From Thermoflexales bacterium (GTDB taxonomy: Bacteria > Chloroflexota > Anaerolineae > Fen-1058), in contig JAUQXD010000486.1 in NCBI GenBank assembly GCA_030834835.1, positions 1-10,918 of the forward strand: a stretch of DNA of 10,918 bases, read 5' to 3'. Positions 5,882 to 10,918 of the stretch are shown here, piece after piece (position 1 is the stretch's first letter; every line of letters begins with the position of its first letter). The position numbers were made by a program, and so were the translations under genes. A model generated the notes under the pieces. That model was not told the DNA's origin. It did not search any database and worked only from the letters and a program-made list of their open reading frames with translations.

Positions 5882-7150
5882 TTACTTGCTGTCGGGCTGT
5901 CGGGGCGGCGGCGGTGTCAGCGGCAGCAGAATGTGAAAGCGGCTGCCCGGCAGACGGGTGGCATCCAGCCCTTCGCTCTCCACCCAGATGCGGCCGCCAT
6001 GCGCGCGAATGATCCCATGCGCCACGGCCAAGCCCAGCCCGAAGCCGCCGCCCAGAAAATTGTTGCGATGGGTGGAATGAAAGTCGGTGTCTTCCAGCAC
6101 GTAAAACTTGTCGAAGATGCGTTCTTGCTCGGCCCGATCGATCCCGATGCCCGTATCGGCCACCACCAGGTGGATGGCCTCCTCCTCTGGCACGGCGTCC
6201 AGGCTGACCGTGCCGCCATCGGGCGTGTACTTGATCGCGTTGTCGAGCAGGTTGGTGATGGCGCGACGCAGGTAGTTGGGATCGGCCGACAGCGTCGGCA
6301 CGCGCGATAGATCGCCGACGACCAGCTGGAGATTGCGCTGCTTCACAATCGGTTGCAAGTCCGCGACAATGGCCTGCGTCATCGCCGCCAGGTCCACTGG
6401 CTTGAAGACCAACTCCAGTTGCTCGGAATCGATCAGCGACACATTGATGACCGCATCGACGACTTCGTTGAGCCGCCGGGTCGCGCCTGTGATGCGATCG
6501 ATCACGTCATTCAGGTGATCGTCGGCGCTGCCGCGCTGCTGCATCTCCATCTTCAGCAGACTGGTATAGCCGTAGATCAACGTGGTCGGCGTGCGCAGTT
6601 CGTGCCCTGCCAGGATCACAAAGTCCTTCTTCATCTTGTCCATGCGGCGCAGTTCGGCGTTGGCCTTCTGCAACTCAGCCACGGTCTTCTCCAACCGCGC
6701 GCCCAGTTCGTTGCGATATTCCTCCAGCCGCTGGACCTTGACATCTTCCGACACTTTCTCGCGCGCGCCGGCCAGGAACTTGTGGATGATGCGCGGTAGC
6801 GCATCCACGTCGATGGGTTTGGTGATGTAGCCATCGCAGCCGGCCACTAAGGCCCGATCGCGATCGGTGGCGAGGGTGGCGGCCGTCAGGGCAATGACGG
6901 GCACGTGGCGGGTTTCCGGCATTTCTTTGAAGCGCGTGGCGACTTCGTGGCCGGTCATGCCGCTGATATTGATGTCGGTCAAGATCAGGGCCGGCCGCAC
7001 CTGGCGCGCCAGTTCCAGCCCGCTCAGGCCGTCTTCGGCCACCGTCACGTGAAAGCCTTCGGCCTCCAGCAAGCGCTGCACCAGCCGGCGGCTGCTGGGA
7101 TCGTCTTCGATGTACAAAATCTTGATCGGGCCTAATGGTTGAGTGGGCAT
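5882..7150 (-). CDS. Soluble histidine kinase with N-terminal receiver domain (REC-HisKA-HATPase_c)
   Basis: Protein of 422 residues from ATG 7150. REC domain, about 9-126: acidic E15/D16/D17, phospho-acceptor Asp59 ('ILTDINISG'), Thr89 and Lys111 ('ITKP'). About 130-175 is a charged, heptad-like linker ('LEKTVAELQKANAELRRMD') that probably forms a coiled coil. HisKA begins at about 172, with phospho-acceptor His183 in 'GHELRTP'. The HATPase_c domain has an N box ('LLDNAIKYTPDGG'), G1 ('VADTGIGI'), F box ('IFDKFY') and G2 ('GGFGLGLAVAHGIIRAHGG'). There is no transmembrane segment and no PAS, GAF or other sensor, so input probably comes through the REC domain from another kinase. An alternative start at 7204 would add 18 residues encoded by repeat DNA and is disfavoured. 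The neighbouring PLP-enzyme gene 111 bases upstream ends in a REC domain and is a candidate partner. Confidence 0.92.
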   Translation of the reverse strand: MPTQPLGPIKILYIEDDPSSRRLVQRLLEAEGFHVTVAEDGLSGLELARQVRPALILTDINISGMTGHEVATRFKEMPETRHVPVIALTAATLATDRDRALVAGCDGYITKPIDVDALPRIIHKFLAGAREKVSEDVKVQRLEEYRNELGARLEKTVAELQKANAELRRMDKMKKDFVILAGHELRTPTTLIYGYTSLLKMEMQQRGSADDHLNDVIDRITGATRRLNEVVDAVINVSLIDSEQLELVFKPVDLAAMTQAIVADLQPIVKQRNLQLVVGDLSRVPTLSADPNYLRRAITNLLDNAIKYTPDGGTVSLDAVPEEEAIHLVVADTGIGIDRAEQERIFDKFYVLEDTDFHSTHRNNFLGGGFGLGLAVAHGIIRAHGGRIWVESEGLDATRLPGSRFHILLPLTPPPPRQPDSK

Positions 7151-7155
7151 AGTAG

Positions 7156-7159
7156 CCTC
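7156..7159 (-). promoter_or_regulatory. Ribosome-binding site deciding the histidine kinase start
   Basis: On the - strand GAGG lies five bases before ATG 7150, which begins 'MPTQPLGPIKILYIEDD', a normal lead-in to a REC domain. Confidence 0.65.
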
Positions 7160-7166
7160 GTGCGTC

Positions 7167-7258
7167 GGTAGATTGGTAACCGGTAGATTAGTAAATTGGT
7201 CCAATCGGCTGATTGACCCAGCTACTAACTTACCAATCTACCAATTTACTGGTTGACC
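7167..7258. repeat. Long imperfect palindrome built from degenerate octanucleotides
   Basis: On the + strand the left arm reads GGTAGATT, GGTAACC, GGTAGATT, AGTAAATT, GGTCCAATC (7167-7206). The right arm, read on the - strand, gives AGTAAATT, GGTAGATT, GGTAAGTT, AGTAGCTG, GGTCAATC. The arms meet at a 4-base centre GGCT (7207-7210). Perfect inverted matches include GGTAGATTGGTAA (7167-7179 with 7230-7242) and AGTAAATTGGT (7190-7200 with 7240-7250). The element occupies nearly all of the spacer between the PLP-enzyme/REC gene and the histidine kinase gene. It could attenuate or process a joint transcript. Confidence 0.75.
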
Positions 7259-7261
7259 AAG

Positions 7262-8911
7262 TCACTGCTTCAGTACTTCCAGCATCTTATCCACAATGTC
7301 CTGTTCGTTGAACGCGCCCTTCTGCATCAGGGACTGGGCTTTGCCGGACAGGCGCTGTTTCTCGATCGCCGTGAGTTCCTTGGCGGTCACCACGATGACG
7401 GGAATCCGGCTCAGTTCGCGATCGGTGCGCAGCACATCGAGCACGGCGAAGCCGTCCATCTCCGGCATCATCAGATCGAGCAAGATCAGATCGGGCGGCT
7501 GGGCGCGCACCATCTCCAGCCCGATGCGGCCGTTGACGGCCTCGCGGACCGAATATTTGCCGTGCGCCTGCAGGATGCGGCGCAAGAGTAGCGACGCTTC
7601 CGGCGTATCGTCCATGATCAGGATGTCGCGCATCCGATCGTCCAACCGCTCCAACGCGGACAACAGGCCTTCCTGCGGCGCGGCGGGCGACTTCGGCGCT
7701 TCGATGCTGCTCGACCATTCCTCGCCGAGCAATTCTTTCTCCACCGGGAACGTGTGGCCGGAGCAGTTGACGACTACGACCTCATCCCGCTTGATGGTCT
7801 GTTGGCCGATCAGTTTGAACAGGCCCGCGAAGGCGACACCGGTCGCCGTTTCCACCGACAACCCATCCATCTTGGCCATGACGTGCATCGCGCGGAAGGC
7901 TTCTTCGTCGGACACCATCTCCATAGCGCCGCCGGTCTGCTGGATGATGCGGCGCAGTTCGGTGTAGGCCAGGCCGGGATTGCCCGTCGCCAGCGTGGCG
8001 ATGTGCGTCTGCGGATCGGTCACGATGTCGGCCGTGTCGCGGCCGGCCTTGAAGGCGGTGACCATCGGCGCGCAGCCGCTGGACTGCACGATGGCGATCT
8101 TCGGCAGCTTATCGATCAGACCCATCGCGTACAGTTCCTCGAAACCGCGCCACGTCCCGATCGGTCCCATGCCGCCGCTGACGGCCTGGATGTACCAATC
8201 GGGTGCGCGCCACTTACCGTAGCCGTCGAGCATGCAGCCGAGTTGATCGCACACTTCGTAGGCCAGCGTTTTCATGCTCTGCCGGGCGCTGATCGATTTC
8301 AAGCCTTTGTCCAGAAACAGGCCGCGATGCTGTGCGAAGGAGGCCGCGATCTCTTTGCATTGATCGTACGTGCCCGTGATCTTGACGACCTCGGAGCCAT
8401 ACAGGGCCACTTCGCGCATTTTGTCGGCGGGCACCAGGCTGGTGAGGAACGCCCACAGCTTGATGCCCGCGCGCGCGCAATAGGCCGAGTACGAAATGGC
8501 GACGTTGCCGGTGGAGGCGACGACGGCCTCGGTGATGCCCGCTTCCTTCATCGAACTGATCGCCAGCGAGGCCTGCCGGTCTTTGAACGAGCCGGTGGGG
8601 CCTTGCCGCTCATCCTTGATGTAGATGTGATCGTGCCCCAGCATGGTGCCGACGTTGACGGAGCGCAGCAACGGCGTACCGCCCTCACCCATCGTGATGA
8701 TGTTGTCGGCATTGCGCAGCGGCAGCAGTTCGCGATAGCGCCACAGGCTGAACGGCCGCTCCGGCCAGCGGGGCAGGGCGTCACGCTTGATCGCCTCGAG
8801 GTCGTACTGAACTTCGAGGTAATCGTACTTGCAGTTGGGGCAGGCATTGGGCGCCTGGGTAAACGTCAAGCGTTGGCCGCAGCGCGGGCATTCTAAGATC
8901 GGATCGTGCAT
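7262..8911 (-). CDS. Threonine-synthase-like PLP enzyme fused to a C-terminal response-regulator receiver domain
   Basis: One uninterrupted 549-residue frame. Residues 1-30 are a zinc ribbon (Cys8, Cys11, Cys24, Cys27: 'CPRCG', 'CPNCKY'), as in many archaeal-type threonine synthases. Residues about 55-399 are a fold-type II PLP enzyme: 'GEGGTPLLRS', 'IYIKDERQGPTGSFKDRQ' with Schiff-base Lys110, 'ASTGN' (133-136), 'AVSGGMGPIGTWRGF' and the glycine-rich phosphate-binding region. The family makes threonine from O-phosphohomoserine. Here 'FKDRQ' replaces the more usual 'FKDRG', and the C-terminal PLP-region motif reads 'NCSGHTFPVEKE', so a related beta-replacement or elimination reaction is possible and no gene symbol is assigned. 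After a linker (about 400-427) comes a full REC domain (428-549): D434/D435, phospho-acceptor Asp479 in 'LLDLMMPEMDG', Thr509, Lys531. All REC key residues are present. The fusion is the notable point of this window. A histidine kinase gene follows on the same strand. Confidence 0.9.
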   Translation of the reverse strand: MHDPILECPRCGQRLTFTQAPNACPNCKYDYLEVQYDLEAIKRDALPRWPERPFSLWRYRELLPLRNADNIITMGEGGTPLLRSVNVGTMLGHDHIYIKDERQGPTGSFKDRQASLAISSMKEAGITEAVVASTGNVAISYSAYCARAGIKLWAFLTSLVPADKMREVALYGSEVVKITGTYDQCKEIAASFAQHRGLFLDKGLKSISARQSMKTLAYEVCDQLGCMLDGYGKWRAPDWYIQAVSGGMGPIGTWRGFEELYAMGLIDKLPKIAIVQSSGCAPMVTAFKAGRDTADIVTDPQTHIATLATGNPGLAYTELRRIIQQTGGAMEMVSDEEAFRAMHVMAKMDGLSVETATGVAFAGLFKLIGQQTIKRDEVVVVNCSGHTFPVEKELLGEEWSSSIEAPKSPAAPQEGLLSALERLDDRMRDILIMDDTPEASLLLRRILQAHGKYSVREAVNGRIGLEMVRAQPPDLILLDLMMPEMDGFAVLDVLRTDRELSRIPVIVVTAKELTAIEKQRLSGKAQSLMQKGAFNEQDIVDKMLEVLKQ

Positions 8912-8916
8912 GATTG

Positions 8917-8921
8917 TCCTT
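8917..8921 (-). promoter_or_regulatory. Ribosome-binding site of the PLP-enzyme/REC fusion gene
   Basis: On the - strand AAGGA lies five bases before ATG 8911. It directly abuts the heptad repeat array, which fills the rest of the leader. Confidence 0.75.
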
Positions 8922-9026
8922 GATCAGTAATGAGTGACGAGTTATGAGTAATGCGTGTTGCGTGTTGCGTGACGAGTGATCACTCCTGGTCTGATTCATT
9001 GAGCATTGTTAATTGTGCATTACTGA
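8921..9026. repeat. Degenerate heptanucleotide arrays, 9 + 5 units
   Basis: From 8921 to 8983 nine gapless 7-base units follow each other: TGATCAG, TAATGAG, TGACGAG, TTATGAG, TAATGCG, TGTTGCG twice, TGACGAG, TGATCAC. After an 8-base break, five more units follow from 8992 to 9026: TGATTCA, TTGAGCA, TTGTTAA, TTGTGCA, TTACTGA. The last unit contains the SDR gene's stop codon (TAA on the - strand). GAGTGATCACTC (8974-8985) is a perfect 12-base palindrome at the break. The first block shares units with the array at 2533-2567. The whole SDR-to-PLP-enzyme spacer, including the leader of the fusion gene, is made of this repeat; no clear promoter is visible in it. Confidence 0.8.
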
Positions 9027-9790
9027 ATCGTCCAACCTCCGTCGACCATCAACGTCTCGCCCGTGATGAGCGAAGCAGCGGGCGAAGCCAAAAACACGAC
9101 CGGACCTGCCACGTCCATCGGATCGCCGATGCGACCAAGGGGAATCCGCTGGCGCACAGAGGCGCGAAAAGCCGGATCGTCCAGCCACTTCCTCGTTCCC
9201 GGCGTGGCGATGAAGGTGGGCGCGACTGCATTTACCGTGATGTTGTACTGCGCCCACTCCAGGGCCAGGCACTTCGTCAAATGCGAGATGGCCGCCTTGG
9301 TCATGCAATAGACCGATTCGGTGGGCAGCGCCACGAAACCAGCCTGCGAACTAATGTTGATGATACGTCCGCGCCGCTGCTTGATCATCACTTTGCCCAC
9401 AGCCTGCGCCGTAAAGAACGTGCCCTTGAGATTGACGGCCAGCGTCGCGTCGAAGTCCTGTTCGGTGACGCGCTCGGCCGGGTTGGGCGCACCGATGCCG
9501 GCGTTGTTCACCAGAATATCGATACGCTTGAAATGTCGCACACCCGCCTGAACGGCATCGTTGATTTCGTCGAGGCGGGTGACATCCATCTGCACTGGCA
9601 GGACTTCCCGGCCCAGTTTCTGGATGCGCCTGACCAACGTTCGTGCACTGGATACTTGCCTCAAGCCCAGGATGATGTCGGCTCCGGCTTGAGCCAAGGC
9701 CAGCGCACAGGCACGGCCAATGCCTTTGGATGAAGCGGTGACCAGGGCTACTTGACCTTGCAGGGTGAATGAGGGTTGCGTGTTGGTCAT
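9020..9790 (-). CDS. Short-chain dehydrogenase/reductase (classical SDR)
   Basis: Protein of 256 residues from ATG 9790; a GTG three codons upstream (9799) is also open. This is the usual classical SDR length. The cofactor motif is T18-A-S-S-K-G-I-G25, with Ala in place of the first Gly of TGxxxGxG. Asp69 ('MDV') contacts the adenine ring, N95-N-A-G98 stabilises the sheet, and the catalytic set is Asn120, Ser148, Tyr161 and Lys165 ('YCMTK'). The C-terminal part has 'NAVAPTFIATPGTRKW' and 'VVFLASPAASLITGETLMVDGG', typical of SDRs that reduce keto groups or oxidise sugar acids and alcohols. The substrate is not readable; BLAST labels for this kind range from 3-oxoacyl-ACP reductase to gluconate 5-dehydrogenase. 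It starts 22 bases after the upstream hypothetical gene, and its stop lies inside a heptad repeat. Confidence 0.93.
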   Translation of the reverse strand: MTNTQPSFTLQGQVALVTASSKGIGRACALALAQAGADIILGLRQVSSARTLVRRIQKLGREVLPVQMDVTRLDEINDAVQAGVRHFKRIDILVNNAGIGAPNPAERVTEQDFDATLAVNLKGTFFTAQAVGKVMIKQRRGRIINISSQAGFVALPTESVYCMTKAAISHLTKCLALEWAQYNITVNAVAPTFIATPGTRKWLDDPAFRASVRQRIPLGRIGDPMDVAGPVVFLASPAASLITGETLMVDGGWTIQ

Positions 9791-9812
9791 GTCTTCCACT
9801 TCTATCCGTGCT

Positions 9813-10171
9813 TTAGTCAGCCGCTTGAGTGAGCTTAACGCCTGCCACGTACAGATGACCGTTGTCGAGTTCGCCTGCTATGTCAGGGATTAACTTCCGC
9901 AAATTTTTGGCGTAGTTGGTCTGCCAGAATGCCATCAACTTGCTGCGCGCCGCCTCATTGATGTGAATGGCGTCTTGATCATCGATTAACAGCATGGCGA
10001 CGTCATTGATGTGCTCGGTGACGGCGAAGAAATAATCATCGTTGTCGTCACGCTTCGATTGCAGGTACTCCGCGATGTGCTCCTGCAATTCAAATTCAAA
10101 CAGGGCCAGCGTCAATGGGCCATCTTCAGCAGGGCTTTCTTTAGGTTCTTCTCGATGATCTTCTTGCGCAT
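9813..10171 (-). CDS. Hypothetical protein, apparently interrupted by a frameshift
   Basis: The convincing protein sequence is 'LTLALFEFELQEHIAEYL' to 'GVKLTQAAD', about 100 residues, acidic and helical, including 'YFFAVTEHINDVAMLLIDDQD'. The longest open frame for it goes back to 10223, but that extension ('HAQEDHREEPKESPAEDG') looks non-coding and overlaps the upstream gene by 47 bases. A better N-terminus lies in another frame: GTG 10180 or ATG 10171 gives 'MRKKIIEKNLKKALLKMAH' and then stops (TGA 10112-10114). That stop overlaps a TTG (10113-10115) of the downstream frame. One extra base near the CCC at 10117-10119 would join the two into a smooth protein of about 120 residues. It may be a true frameshift, a sequencing error, a -1 ribosomal slip, or a small ORF coupled to a TTG start. 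I do not recognise the family. Confidence 0.55.
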
Positions 10172-10176
10172 GGGTT

Positions 10177-10437
10177 TCACGGCTGCTTGTCCTCACTGTA
10201 CTCCGCCCAGTACAGCACATCACGATAATCTAGTCTGGCGGCGGTCACGTACTGCAGGAGTTTGTCCACGTCGCCTTCGCTGAGTTTGAGTACCGCGATC
10301 TGGACTCGTTCGCGCTCGCGTTCGTAAGGCTCGGTGCTGTAGGCGTCCAGCACGGCCAGCACGCTGGCTGTATCCTCATCGGGTAGCCACTGCCTGACGG
10401 CCGCCAGCACATCTTCGCGTGAATATGGCACAGACAT
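10177..10437 (-). CDS. Small hypothetical protein, about 86 residues
   Basis: Starts at ATG 10437 ('MSVPYSREDVLAAV'), four bases after the adenylate cyclase stop; another ATG at 10449 overlaps that stop and would add four residues. The protein is helical and charged. The C-terminal half, 'VQIAVLKLSEGDVDKLLQY' followed by 'AARLDYRDVLYWAEY', matches a recurring small-protein pattern I recall from Chloroflexota and cyanobacteria without known function ('AILKL..GD...L......A..DYRDVL'). No signal peptide, membrane segment or metal motif is visible. Tight spacing on both sides (its TGA overlaps GTG 10180 of the next gene) indicates translation in one operon with the adenylate cyclase and the following hypothetical gene. 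Confidence 0.75.
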   Translation of the reverse strand: MSVPYSREDVLAAVRQWLPDEDTASVLAVLDAYSTEPYERERERVQIAVLKLSEGDVDKLLQYVTAARLDYRDVLYWAEYSEDKQP

Positions 10438-10441
10438 ACTC

Positions 10442-10918
10442 TTACGCATGAGTTTGTGCCAGGCCGCCGGCCTCTGTGGCTTGCTCAATTGGATAGACAG
10501 TCAAAGGCTCTGGCTTGCCCTTGACTGTGATCTCGCGTTTTGCGCCAGGCAGTATATCCTGGTGGGATGCCAATTGAACACTATCTGAAATCAGGATTTC
10601 GCCGCCTTGGGCGCTGGATTCGATTCGCTTGGCTACGTTCACCACGTCGCCGATGACGTCATAGAACTTGACGGCCGAACTACCCAGTAGTCCTTCCATC
10701 ACCACCCCGGCGTGCAAGCCAATCCCGACGCCAAGATTCTGTTCGGCCAACTTCTGATTGATTTGCCTGCGCAGTTGGATCGCGGCGTCGATCGCGTTCC
10801 CGGCCGTCGCATAAACGGCGAGTAGTTCATCGGCAGAAAATTTGAGTTTGATCGGGCGATAGTTGGCGCAAATACCTTCGGCCAGGCCGTAATACCGGTT
10901 AAGCAGCGTCGCCACTTG
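10442..10918 (-). CDS. Class III adenylate/guanylate cyclase, C-terminal part (5' end outside window)
   Basis: The frame is open to the window edge, so only about 158 residues are seen, most of a class III cyclase catalytic domain. 'LLNRYYGLAEGI' is the early helix. 'KLKFSADELLAVY' carries the adenine-selecting Lys and a metal-binding Asp, with Ala where most relatives have Gly before the Asp. 'VGIGLHAGVVMEGLLGSS' is the central strand, and 'FYDVIGDVVNVAKRIESSA' carries the transition-state Asn and Arg. 'GEILISDS' and the 'VKGKPEPLTVYPI' tail complete the domain. The Lys and Asp (VIGD) favour ATP over GTP. The first metal Asp and any sensor domains lie outside the window. It heads a probable operon with two small hypothetical genes and perhaps the SDR gene. 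Confidence 0.92.
   Translation of the reverse strand, partial: QVATLLNRYYGLAEGICANYRPIKLKFSADELLAVYATAGNAIDAAIQLRRQINQKLAEQNLGVGIGLHAGVVMEGLLGSSAVKFYDVIGDVVNVAKRIESSAQGGEILISDSVQLASHQDILPGAKREITVKGKPEPLTVYPIEQATEAGGLAQTHA

Noticed and set aside
7151..7204. 18-residue N-terminal extension of the histidine kinase (start at 7204)
   Set aside because: The extension is encoded by the octad repeat and lacks a ribosome-binding site, while ATG 7150 has GAGG five bases upstream and leads straight into the REC domain.
7754..8896. Long + strand open frame opposite the PLP-enzyme gene
   Set aside because: Its composition (many His, Arg, Gln and Gly) is that of an antisense shadow, with no domain pattern, and the - strand frame has unmistakable motifs.
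8921..9026. CRISPR array
   Set aside because: Units are 7 bases with no spacers, and no cas gene is nearby.
10172..10223. Start of the second small hypothetical gene at 10223
   Set aside because: This part overlaps the preceding gene by 47 bases and reads like an out-of-frame copy of its C-terminus.

Overview
The window looks like a chromosomal stretch of a Chloroflexota-type bacterium (Anaerolineae-like); this is inferred from style, not from a marker gene. The clues are GC-rich coding sequence, exported proteins with Thr/Pro-rich linkers, a lipoprotein whose C-terminal domain has the 'GLMFW ... PVRGFG ... LGWA' pattern common in that phylum, and gene spacers full of degenerate short-period repeats.

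Layout: positions 1-4780 are read on the + strand. They hold the 3' end of an exported beta-sandwich protein, a membrane-anchored protein with a DUF4352-like domain, a rho-independent terminator, a lipoprotein, a D-2-hydroxyacid dehydrogenase-family protein, and a two-domain RsmC/RlmG-like methyltransferase. The methyltransferase frame carries an in-frame pair of REP-like hairpins. Positions 4883-10918 are read on the - strand. In transcription order they hold the 3' end of a class III adenylate cyclase, two small hypothetical genes (the second apparently frame-disrupted), an SDR oxidoreductase, a threonine-synthase-like PLP enzyme fused to a response-regulator receiver (REC) domain, a soluble REC-HisKA-HATPase histidine kinase, and an EamA/DMT-family transporter. 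The two blocks converge at about 4781-4882.

The most interesting part is 4883-8911. A PLP enzyme of amino-acid metabolism has a complete C-terminal REC domain (phospho-acceptor Asp479). It is followed by a cytoplasmic histidine kinase that starts with its own REC domain, and then by a transporter of the superfamily that includes threonine/homoserine exporters. This suggests, as inference only, a phosphorelay acting directly on a metabolic enzyme rather than on transcription.

Four gene spacers (2533, 4806, 7167 and 8921 onward) carry degenerate short-period arrays of about 7, 9, 8 and 7 nt, three of them in inverted or paired arrangement. Two arrays begin at a gene's stop codon. One other spacer (3541-3600) is a large imperfect hairpin. 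No tRNA, rRNA, CRISPR array, transposase or phage gene was seen, and no spacer exceeds 300 bases.
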